Below, in pieces: positions 7,003 through 13,676 of a stretch of DNA of 13,869 nt. Each line of letters opens with the position of its first letter. Position 1 is the stretch's first letter. Below the pieces are notes generated by a model that worked only from the letters and a program-made list of their open reading frames with translations, did no database searches and was not told the origin of the DNA. This DNA comes from Ga0077527 sp964606765 (GTDB lineage: Bacteria > Pseudomonadota > Gammaproteobacteria > Burkholderiales > SG8-41): the NCBI GenBank assembly GCA_964606765.1, contig CAZSIR010000078.1:1-13869 (forward strand). Direction: 5' to 3'. The position numbers were made by a program, and so were the translations under genes.

Positions 7003-7926
7003 ATGGTTCTGGTTACAGATCTTTATCAATCCCGCAGCGACAACGAATCCGCGATCATCCTGCGTCAGGATCCGGTGGTGTATCCGGGGCCGTACGCAAA
7101 GGCGGAATTCGCCCTCTCCGAACATCAGTTGCGCAGCTATCGCAAGAACGGTTTCATCCAGATGCGCGGTTTGCTGGCGGAAACCGAAGCGGCGGATCTG
7201 CTGCAGGAGGCCAACCGGCTGGCGGTGGAGAGCGGGCGGGAACAGCGGCCCGAGGCCGTGCTGGAGCCGGAGAGCAGGGCCGTGCGCTCGGTTTTCCGCG
7301 CGCACGGGCTGAGCAGGGTCTTCGGGCGCCTGATGCGGGACGGACGGCTGCTCGATGTGGCACGGCAGATTCTCGGCAGCGATGTCTATATCCACCAGTC
7401 GCGCATCAACCTGAAGCCCGGATTCGCCGGCAAGGAGTTTTACTGGCATTCCGACTTCGAAACCTGGCACATCGAGGACGGCATGCCGCGCATGCGCGCG
7501 GTCAGCTGCGTTGTGCAGCTCACCGAAAACAATGAATTCAACGGCCCGCTGCTGCTGGTGCCCGGATCGCACATGCACTACATCTCCTGCGTCGGAAAGA
7601 CGCCGCGCGATCATTACAAGAAATCGCTGCGCAGGCAGGAGTACGGCGTGCCGGATCCGACCAGCCTCGAGTTCCTCGTCGGACGCGGCGGATTGCAGTC
7701 GACCAAGGGGCCTGCGGGCTCGGTCATTTTTTTCGACTGCAACACCATGCACGGTTCCAACAGCAACATCTCGCCGTTTCCACGCGCCAACCTGTTCTGC
7801 GTCTACAACAGCGTGGAAAACCGGCTGACAGGGCCGCGGCAGGGCCTGCGGCCGCGGCCGGAGTACATTGCATCACGTGAAAGCTCCGTTTCACTGCAGC
7901 GACTGCAATCCGCGACAAAGGTCTGA
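7003..7926 (+). CDS. ectD: Ectoine 5-hydroxylase EctD
   Basis: Fe(II)/2-oxoglutarate-dependent dioxygenase that converts ectoine to 5-hydroxyectoine using O2. The 307-residue protein has normal length. The family signature FYWHSDFETWHIEDGMP spans residues 146-162 and includes the iron ligands H149 and D151; the third ligand is H250 in the segment TMHGSNSN, and R260 in FPRANLF fits the 2-oxoglutarate-binding arginine. ATG 7003 is preceded by AAGGAGA about 7 bases upstream, and the N-terminus (DLYQSRSDNE) matches EctD. It ends the ect operon. Presence of EctD means the cell can make hydroxyectoine, linked to desiccation and heat as well as salt stress; because the enzyme needs O2, this would happen under oxic conditions. 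Confidence 0.96.
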   Translation: MVLVTDLYQSRSDNESAIILRQDPVVYPGPYAKAEFALSEHQLRSYRKNGFIQMRGLLAETEAADLLQEANRLAVESGREQRPEAVLEPESRAVRSVFRAHGLSRVFGRLMRDGRLLDVARQILGSDVYIHQSRINLKPGFAGKEFYWHSDFETWHIEDGMPRMRAVSCVVQLTENNEFNGPLLLVPGSHMHYISCVGKTPRDHYKKSLRRQEYGVPDPTSLEFLVGRGGLQSTKGPAGSVIFFDCNTMHGSNSNISPFPRANLFCVYNSVENRLTGPRQGLRPRPEYIASRESSVSLQRLQSATKV

Positions 7927-8001
7927 GATGTCCTGCCTTGTCCGGGCAGGGCATAATTGGCTCCGGTCGCCGCTTGCGACAGTCATCTTCAGGAGAAACG
8001 G

Positions 8002-9093
8002 GTGGGTAAATTCGTCCGCATGATGTTTTGGGCTGCGGTTGTGGCCGTGCCGCCGGCTGCAGCCAAAACCCCCGAGCAGATTTTTCAGGAAGTGTCGCGA
8101 AGCATCGTCACCATCCAGGCCTTTGATGCGGCGGGCAATGTGATCAGCCTCGGCAGCGGCGTGGTGACCACGGTGGATTCGGTGATGACCAACTGCCATG
8201 TGGTCGAGGGCGGGCAGCGTCTTGCGGTGACCAGCGGCAATACGGTGCTGAAGGGGGAGGTGCGCGCGGCGGACGTGGAGCGTGATCTGTGCGAGCTGGC
8301 CGTGAGCGGCCTGCAGGCGCCGCGGGTTTCGCTTTATACCGCCAAGCTGCGCGTGGGGCAGAGGGTTTATGCGATCGGCGCCCCAGAGGGGCTTGACCTG
8401 ACGATCAGCGAGGGACTGGTGTCCAGCATCCGCGAGATTGAAGGTGCGTATTACATACAGACCTCGGCGCCGATTTCGTCCGGCTCCAGCGGTGGCGGGC
8501 TGTTTGACGTGGAAGGGCGGCTGGTGGGCCTGACGGCGTTCATCCTGGCGGAAGGGCAGAACCTGAATTTTGCCCTGCCTGCCGCCTGGATCACCGACCT
8601 CGCGGCGCGCAGCGGTTCCAAGCCGACGCTGGCCAACCGCGAGGCCGTCAACGACAAATGGCAGTCACGCAGTGCGGAACTGCGGGCGAAAAAGGACTGG
8701 GTTGCCTTTCTTGCGACGACCCAGCAATGGGTGCGTGCGGTGCCGGCGGGCGTGACGGGCTGGATCGCGCTGGGTGACGCTTACCTGCTGGTGAACCGGC
8801 CACGCCGCGCCATCACGGCCTACAACCAGGCGCTCAAGCTCGACGGCGGCAGCCTCGAGGCCTGGGTGGGCGCCGGCAACACCTATCTCGCGTTAAACCA
8901 GTATGACCGCGCGGTTGAGACGGCACATGAGGCCCTGCGCCTGCGCGCTGACAATCTTGCGGCCCTGCAGTTGCTGGGCACCGCCTATCACCACCAGAAC
9001 CAGCGTTCACGTGTGCGCGAGGTGTACGCAAGGATGGAAAAGGTGGATGCGGGCGCCGCAAAAGAGTTTGCAAAAAAATTCATAAGTAATTGA
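8002..9093 (+). CDS. Exported trypsin-like serine protease with C-terminal TPR repeats
   Basis: A 363-residue protein starting at GTG 8002, with AGGAG at 7991-7995 upstream. Residues 1-21 form a signal peptide ending AAA, so the protein acts outside the cytoplasm. Residues about 25-205 form a DegP/HtrA-like S1C protease domain with a complete triad: H66 in TNCHVV, D95 in ERDLCELAV and S163 in GSSGGGLF (the family usually reads GNSGGP). There is no PDZ domain. Instead residues about 210-350 hold roughly three TPR units (GWIALGDAYLLVNRPRRAITAYNQAL, then two more), a protein-binding module. Partner or substrate unknown. It lies 75 bases after ectD; a CATAAT at 7952-7957 might be a -10 box but lacks a good -35. 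Confidence 0.85.
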   Translation: MGKFVRMMFWAAVVAVPPAAAKTPEQIFQEVSRSIVTIQAFDAAGNVISLGSGVVTTVDSVMTNCHVVEGGQRLAVTSGNTVLKGEVRAADVERDLCELAVSGLQAPRVSLYTAKLRVGQRVYAIGAPEGLDLTISEGLVSSIREIEGAYYIQTSAPISSGSSGGGLFDVEGRLVGLTAFILAEGQNLNFALPAAWITDLAARSGSKPTLANREAVNDKWQSRSAELRAKKDWVAFLATTQQWVRAVPAGVTGWIALGDAYLLVNRPRRAITAYNQALKLDGGSLEAWVGAGNTYLALNQYDRAVETAHEALRLRADNLAALQLLGTAYHHQNQRSRVREVYARMEKVDAGAAKEFAKKFISN

Positions 9094-9139
9094 TTTTATT
9101 GATATTTATTTTATATGGTCCTCTCGTTCCACAATGTGC

Positions 9140-9168
9140 TTGACGCTGTACGGGGTATTCCGTATAAC
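9140..9168 (+). promoter_or_regulatory. Sigma70 promoter of the cold-shock gene
   Basis: TTGACG (9140-9145) and TATAAC (9163-9168) with a 17-base spacer: one mismatch in each hexamer. Transcription would start near 9175, giving a leader of about 140 bases before the cold-shock start codon. Long structured leaders are typical of csp mRNAs that are stabilised at low temperature. Within the leader a small hairpin CGGC-GCAA-GCCG (9270-9281) with a GNRA loop lies about 20 bases before the Shine-Dalgarno. Confidence 0.75.
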
Positions 9169-9314
9169 GGCAGCGCGTGTTTGGTTTCAGGTGCTTGAAA
9201 GTCAGCGGTTCCCGCGTATGCAGTTGTGGTGTTCGTACTTTTGGGGCTGTGAGATTTAAATACGATATACGGCGCAAGCCGGAATTTATCCATCCTCAAA
9301 AGGAAGACAACATC

Positions 9315-9521
9315 ATGGCAACCGGTACTGTTAAGTGGTTCAACGACGCAAAAGGTTTCGGCTTCATCACCCCGGACGGCGGTGGCGAAGACCTGTTTGC
9401 CCATTTCTCGGGCATCAACATGAGCGGTTTCAAAACCCTGAAAGAAGGCCAGAAGGTGACGTTTGACATCACCGCCGGCAACAAGGGCAAGCAACAAGCG
9501 AGCAACATCCAGGCTGCCTAA
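9315..9521 (+). CDS. Cold-shock domain protein (CspA family)
   Basis: A 68-residue single cold-shock domain, the usual length of CspA-type RNA chaperones that melt mRNA secondary structure. The RNA-binding motifs are KGFGFI (residues 13-18, RNP1) and LFAHF (27-31, RNP2), after the standard MATGTVKWFN start. ATG 9315 is preceded by AAGGA about 11 bases upstream. The gene is monocistronic: its own promoter lies upstream and a strong terminator 15 bases downstream. Whether it is cold-induced or constitutive cannot be read from the protein; the long leader favours post-transcriptional control. Confidence 0.96.
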   Translation: MATGTVKWFNDAKGFGFITPDGGGEDLFAHFSGINMSGFKTLKEGQKVTFDITAGNKGKQQASNIQAA

Positions 9522-9535
9522 GCCGGACGCTGCAG

Positions 9536-9564
9536 AAAAACCGGGCGCAGGCCCGGTTTTTTTT
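9536..9564 (+). terminator. Rho-independent terminator after the cold-shock gene
   Basis: CCGGGC (9541-9546), loop GCAG, GCCCGG (9551-9556), followed by eight T (9557-9564) and preceded by five A (9536-9540) that can extend the stem. It begins 15 bases after the cold-shock stop and insulates rquA from it. The A-run makes it potentially active in both directions. Confidence 0.95.
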
Positions 9565-9670
9565 GCCTGTTGCCGGTGGTTTTCCTCACAGAAATTTCAC
9601 ACGTGGTCGTATAACGTGAAGTTCTGATCTGTTTCCGGCTCTGCGCCGGCCACCGTTAAAGGAAAACGAC

Positions 9671-10396
9671 TTGAAACAGGAATTGACCGCCAGTCTCGCC
9701 CTGGCTGATGCGCTTCCACAGATGACGGCGGTTCCTGGTTATCTCGAGAAAGATTACTGGTGGGCCTACGTCCATCCCAACGCTGTGCGGGTGTTCGAGA
9801 GGCAATGGCTGGTCAATGCCATACTCTGGGGGAATTTTTCCAGGCTGCGCGATTCGGCACTGGACGCCCTCGGATACCCGGTCCGGGGCCGCAGCCTGCA
9901 GATCGCCTGTGTCTACGGCGACCTGACCGTCAATCTTGCAGACCGGCTGGATGCGGGGGCAAGCCTCGATGTCGTGGATGTCCTGGAGGTGCAGCTGAAG
10001 AACCTGCGGCGCAAGCTGTCAGGCCGGCAGGGTATCTCGTTACTGCAGAGGGATTCGTCCGACCTGCAGCTTGCGGACGGCAGCTACGACCAGGTGCTGC
10101 TGTTTTTCCTTCTCCACGAGCAGCCTGAAGACGTGCGGCGGCGCACCCTTGCCGAGGCCGTGCGCGTGGTGAAGCCGGGCGGCAAAATTGTTGTCGTTGA
10201 TTATCATCGACCGCACCGCCTGCATCCGCTGTACTATCTGTTCAAGCCGGTCTTGGCCCGGCTTGAACCCTACGCACTGGATTTGTGGCGACAGGACATC
10301 GAAGCGTGGCTGCCCGGAAGCATGCCGGTTTCAACACGGCGTCATCAGACCTTCTTTGGCGGCTTGTATCAGCAGCTGACGCTGGTTCGAAATTGA
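9671..10396 (+). CDS. rquA: Rhodoquinone biosynthesis protein RquA
   Basis: RquA is the enzyme required to turn ubiquinone into rhodoquinone, a low-potential quinone used with fumarate reductase under low oxygen. The 241-residue protein has a class I SAM-binding fold. RquA-type features are YWWAYVHPNAVRVFERQWLVN (from residue 29), a degenerate SAM loop ACVYGD (79-84) instead of the GxGxG of UbiE/UbiG, DSSDLQLADGSYDQVLLFFLLHEQP (128-152), VKPGGKIVVVDYHRPH, and LEPYALDLW. The start is TTG 9671, supported by AAAGGAAAA 7 bases upstream; the next ATG (9722) would remove only a variable N-terminus. In the leader a CCGGC-TCTGC-GCCGG hairpin (9635-9649) sits before the Shine-Dalgarno. A TATAAC at 9610-9615 could be a -10 box but has no good -35. 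The stop overlaps the next gene by TTGA. The identification is by recognised motifs, not a database search. Confidence 0.88.
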   Translation: MKQELTASLALADALPQMTAVPGYLEKDYWWAYVHPNAVRVFERQWLVNAILWGNFSRLRDSALDALGYPVRGRSLQIACVYGDLTVNLADRLDAGASLDVVDVLEVQLKNLRRKLSGRQGISLLQRDSSDLQLADGSYDQVLLFFLLHEQPEDVRRRTLAEAVRVVKPGGKIVVVDYHRPHRLHPLYYLFKPVLARLEPYALDLWRQDIEAWLPGSMPVSTRRHQTFFGGLYQQLTLVRN

Positions 10397-10974
10397 AGCG
10401 TCGGTGCTTTTCTTTTGTCTGGATGCTGGTCCTGTTACGGGCCTTGTCGGCGGGCGCGGCCGAAAACTTCAACGTGGTCGCGGACGCCCGTGGCGCGGCG
10501 GTGGGTATTGACGCGCAGGCCACCCTCGCCGTTCCCCATGCCCTGATCTGGTCGACCCTCACTGACTATGGAAGGCTTGCGGAATTCATTCCCGGGATGC
10601 AGAGCAGCCGCATCACCGCACGGCAGGGACCCACGGCCATTGTCGAGCAGCGGGGAACTGCCGGGTTTTTCATTTTTTCCCATGACATTGATGTTGTCGT
10701 CGCCTCAACCGAGCACCCTCCGGACAGTATCGAGATCCGTGTGGTCAAGGGAAATCTCAGGCAGTTGCAGGGACGGTACCGGGTCGAAAAAACCGCCGGT
10801 ACGGACCGATGGGTATTGCGCTGGCAGGGGTTGATCGAGCCAGAGCTGTCATTGCCGCACTTTATCGGCGTCCCGTTGATACGAGCCAGCATTGCCGACC
10901 AGTTCCGCGGAATGGTCGACGAGATTGAACGGCGCAATGCGGCCCGGCTTGCGGCAGCGGGGACCGGAGGTTGA
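10393..10974 (+). CDS. Exported START/SRPBCC (polyketide cyclase-like) protein
   Basis: A 193-residue protein. The proposed start is TTG 10393, whose bases TTGA overlap the rquA stop; it gives a proper signal peptide (KRR, hydrophobic core, ALSAGAA, cleavage near residue 23). ATG 10423 would lose the basic residues. The mature part has the SRPBCC/START pattern: a strand with ATLAVPHALIWSTLTDYGRLAEFIPGM near residues 43-70, then alternating strands (AIVEQRGTAGFFIF, SIEIRVVKGNLRQLQGRYRV, RWVLRWQGLI), and a long C-terminal helix (ASIADQFRGMVDEIERRNAARL). Such folds bind lipids or other hydrophobic molecules, and COQ10, a quinone-binding protein, is of this superfamily. With rquA upstream, quinone or lipid handling in the periplasm is conceivable but unproven. 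The stop overlaps the next gene's start by TTGA. Confidence 0.8.
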   Translation: MKRRCFSFVWMLVLLRALSAGAAENFNVVADARGAAVGIDAQATLAVPHALIWSTLTDYGRLAEFIPGMQSSRITARQGPTAIVEQRGTAGFFIFSHDIDVVVASTEHPPDSIEIRVVKGNLRQLQGRYRVEKTAGTDRWVLRWQGLIEPELSLPHFIGVPLIRASIADQFRGMVDEIERRNAARLAAAGTGG

Positions 10975-12461
10975 TCATCAGCGGCATACAACGCCTGCTG
11001 CGCATCCAGGCTGTTGCTGTACTGCTGCTGACGGGTGCCTGCGCCACGATTCAGCCGCCCCAGCATGCGCATCTCCGGTCCGAAGATGCGGGGGTGCGCG
11101 AATGCGCAAGCCTGTTCAGAGACATGGACGCACGCATCGACGGTGCCGGTGTGCGGGATGCGGAAGACTGGCGCGTACCTGGGTTTCCGTATCTGCGCAG
11201 TAATCGCTATCTGGCTTCACTCCAGGACAGGGTCGGGGGTGATCCCCGGAAGCTGGAGGGCTGGATCGGGGCCATGCGCACCCTCGACGCTCACGCGCGA
11301 GGCCTGGAGTTGCGCAACCTGCCGGCAGGCCATCCGGAAAGCGATGGTGCCAGAGTCAATCGCTGCGGAGAATTGCTGATGCGCAGGGACCTTGCCGATC
11401 CGCAGGCAGTGGAATTGCTGCGTGAACGCACGCAGGTGCCGGATGCCTACCGCGAATGGCAGCGTGTTGCAGGACTTTATGCACTGACACGCATTCCTTT
11501 CGGATCCGGTGTTGCGGACTGGCATGCCGAGGCGAAAGGTCTGTTTGCCCATGCGCGGCGTGGAGAATCCGCCGGTCATGAAGTATTGCATTACGGGCCT
11601 GATGTACTGCCGGCTTATTCGCGTCAGGAAGTGGCTGCGCTCTACAGCAGGGCGACAGCTGCGCCGTTCGGCTCGTCGCTGCTGAGCGATCTTGAGCAAA
11701 GGCGCCTGCTGGCGACTTATGCCCCGGTATTCGAGGTTGAAAACACCGGTGATTTTGACCGTCCAGGCGCTTTGAAGTGGGGCACAGCGCCGCATCCACA
11801 GGTCGATACGGCCCTTCCCGTGGTGTATTACCGCATTGCGCAGACCCGCTACCGCGGCCATACGCTGCTGCAGCTGGTTTACACGCTGTGGTTCAGCGAG
11901 CGGCCGCCGGACCATGCAGCCGATCTGCTCGCGGGGAAACTGGACGGGCTGGTGTGGCGGGTGACCCTTGCTCCCGATGGTGAAGTGCTTTTGTTTGACA
12001 CCATGCATCCCTGTGGCTGTTTTCACATGTTTCTGCCGACGCCCGCTGCAGAAGCACTGGCTGCGCCCGATCCGGGTGAAGAGTGGGCGTTCATTCCGGC
12101 GGACATGCCCCGCATCCCCCCCGGCGGGCGGGTGCGATTGCGCATCGCGACGCGCAGCCATTATCTGCTGGATGCCGGGGTGCTTGCGGCGGAAACTGGG
12201 AATTTGCATCCCTATGAACTGGTATCGGAGGACGGTCTGCGTTCGCTGCCCCTGCCGCAGGGAGGGTTCCGCAGCGCCTACGGTCCGGATGGACTGATTT
12301 CCGGTACTGAGCGCGCTGAACGGTTTTTTTTCTGGCCAATGGGCATACCCAGCGCGGGCGCGATGCGGCAGTGGGGCAATCATGCCACCGCGTTTCTGGG
12401 AAAAAGGCATTTTGATGACGCAGATCTGCTGGAACGACGGTTCCGGCTTGATATTGATTGA
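10971..12461 (+). CDS. Large lipoprotein of unknown function with HxCxCxH motif
   Basis: A 496-residue protein I do not recognise. It probably starts at TTG 10971, whose TTGA overlaps the preceding stop; GGAGG lies directly against the codon, so coupling to upstream translation is likely. The N-terminus has basic residues, a hydrophobic stretch (IQAVAVLLLTGAC) and a cysteine fitting a bacterial lipoprotein cleavage site, so it should be lipid-anchored outside the cytoplasm. Residues about 30-220 are mostly helical. The C-terminal half holds strands (LPVVYYRIAQTRYRGHTLLQLVYTLWFSERPP, GLVWRVTLAPDGEVLLFDTM) leading to H346-P-C348-G-C350-F-H352, a cluster that could bind metal or form a disulfide. 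It is the last gene of the rquA operon; its stop codon overlaps a TTGACA that may serve earP. Confidence 0.8.
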   Translation: MIISGIQRLLRIQAVAVLLLTGACATIQPPQHAHLRSEDAGVRECASLFRDMDARIDGAGVRDAEDWRVPGFPYLRSNRYLASLQDRVGGDPRKLEGWIGAMRTLDAHARGLELRNLPAGHPESDGARVNRCGELLMRRDLADPQAVELLRERTQVPDAYREWQRVAGLYALTRIPFGSGVADWHAEAKGLFAHARRGESAGHEVLHYGPDVLPAYSRQEVAALYSRATAAPFGSSLLSDLEQRRLLATYAPVFEVENTGDFDRPGALKWGTAPHPQVDTALPVVYYRIAQTRYRGHTLLQLVYTLWFSERPPDHAADLLAGKLDGLVWRVTLAPDGEVLLFDTMHPCGCFHMFLPTPAAEALAAPDPGEEWAFIPADMPRIPPGGRVRLRIATRSHYLLDAGVLAAETGNLHPYELVSEDGLRSLPLPQGGFRSAYGPDGLISGTERAERFFFWPMGIPSAGAMRQWGNHATAFLGKRHFDDADLLERRFRLDID

Positions 12462-12488
12462 CACCTGAATTGTGCGGCACTGCATAAT
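12458..12488 (+). promoter_or_regulatory. Possible promoter of earP
   Basis: A perfect -35 TTGACA (12458-12463), overlapping the lipoprotein stop codon, and CATAAT (12483-12488) 19 bases later. The spacer is longer than the ideal 17. Transcription would begin near 12495, only a few bases before the ATG at 12500, leaving almost no leader. Confidence 0.45.
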
Positions 12489-12499
12489 CAGTGCCGCCG

Positions 12500-13639
12500 A
12501 TGGCTCCCCAATACTCCAAACCCGCAACCTGGGATATTTTCTGCAAGGTCGTCGATAACTTCGGCGATGCCGGCGTCTGCTGGCGCCTGGCGCAGGCGCT
12601 GCATTGCGAGCACGGGCTGCAGATACGCCTGTGGATCGATGACTTTGATACCTTGCGTGCCCTGCACCCGGCGCTGGATGTCGCGGCGCCGCGGCAGCAG
12701 GTCGGGGGCGTTACGGTGTGTCGCTGGCGGGATGCGATGCCGGGGGATGCGGCGGTGGTGATCGAGGCTTTTGGCTGCGGACTGCCCGACGCTTATGTGG
12801 CTGCGATGGCTGCGCGCGCGCAGCCGCCGTTGTGGATCGTGCTCGAATACCTCAGCGCCGAAACCTGGGTGGATGAGCATCACGGCCTGTCTTCGCCGCA
12901 TCCGCAGCTGGCGCTGCCGCGGTATTTTTTCTTTCCCGGATTCACGCCAGCCACCGGCGGCTTGTTGCGCGAGGCGGATCTGCAGTCGCGCCTTGAGGCC
13001 TTTGACGCCGCAGCGTTCCGGCATGACCTGGGATTGGCGGGCATCGAGGGCAATGCGCTGACGGTATCGCTGTTTGCCTACGCCGATGCGCCGGTCGCCG
13101 AATTGCTGGCGGCGATGGTGCGGGATGCGGAACCGGTGGTGGTGGCGCTGCCCGGCGCTTCATTGCTGCCGTCAGTACGATCTTTTTTTGGCGCGGCGGA
13201 TGATGACTGCGGTCCATGGCGGCGTGCCGGGCTGGAGGTGCGCGCGCTGCCTTTCTTGCCGCAGCCGCGTTATGACGAACTGTTATGGTCCTGCGATGTG
13301 AATTTCGTCCGCGGCGAAGATTCCTTTGTGCGTGCGCAATGGGCGGCGCGGCCGCTGGTCTGGCAGCCCTATCGCCAGGATGACGGAGCGCACCAGCCCA
13401 AGCTGCAGGCTTTCCTCGACCGCTATTGCAGCGGCCTGGAGCCGGCCGCGGCGGCTGCCTTGGGCGAGTTCTGGCGTTGCTGGAACGGGGATCCGGCCGG
13501 CCTGGCTGCGGCATGGCCGGGTATGCGGGCGGCGCAGGGTGAAATCAGGGCGCATGCCGGGCGGTGGGCCCGGGATCTGGCCGCCCATTTCGACATGGCG
13601 GGGCAACTGGTCGCATTTGCGGCCAACAGGGTAAAATAG
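12500..13639 (+). CDS. earP: EF-P arginine rhamnosyltransferase EarP
   Basis: Transfers rhamnose from dTDP-rhamnose to a conserved arginine of elongation factor P, activating it for rescue of ribosomes stalled at polyproline. The protein is 379 residues from ATG 12500, normal for this GT-B fold family (GT104). Family motifs are WDIFCKVVDNFGDAGVCWRLA at 11-31, with the acceptor-side Asp residues D19 and D23, and NFVRGEDSFVRAQWA at 268-282, with E273 and D274 in the donor-side catalytic region, followed by PLVWQPYRQDDGAHQPKL. An in-frame GTG at 12491 is an alternative start, adding three residues; neither has a recognisable Shine-Dalgarno. efp lies 37 bases downstream, the usual pairing. Confidence 0.95.
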   Translation: MAPQYSKPATWDIFCKVVDNFGDAGVCWRLAQALHCEHGLQIRLWIDDFDTLRALHPALDVAAPRQQVGGVTVCRWRDAMPGDAAVVIEAFGCGLPDAYVAAMAARAQPPLWIVLEYLSAETWVDEHHGLSSPHPQLALPRYFFFPGFTPATGGLLREADLQSRLEAFDAAAFRHDLGLAGIEGNALTVSLFAYADAPVAELLAAMVRDAEPVVVALPGASLLPSVRSFFGAADDDCGPWRRAGLEVRALPFLPQPRYDELLWSCDVNFVRGEDSFVRAQWAARPLVWQPYRQDDGAHQPKLQAFLDRYCSGLEPAAAAALGEFWRCWNGDPAGLAAAWPGMRAAQGEIRAHAGRWARDLAAHFDMAGQLVAFAANRVK

Positions 13640-13676
13640 CGCCTTTTTTACTCCGGCTAACCAAGGGTATTTGGGT

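Noticed and set aside
7932..7950. Small hairpin CCTGCC/GGCAGG after ectD as an operon terminator.
   Set aside because: Only a 6-bp stem with no T-run following; not enough to call a Rho-independent terminator.
9596..9620. Inverted repeat TTCAC-N15-GTGAA around a possible -10 box upstream of rquA, considered as an operator.
   Set aside because: Arms are only five bases with a long spacer, easily found by chance, and the promoter itself lacks a -35; it does not match the FNR consensus.
11217..12527. A 436-residue open frame on the minus strand opposite the lipoprotein gene.
   Set aside because: It is a shadow of the plus-strand codon pattern: no ribosome binding site, no recognisable domain, composition rich in Arg/Gln/His, and the plus-strand gene has a signal peptide and operon structure.
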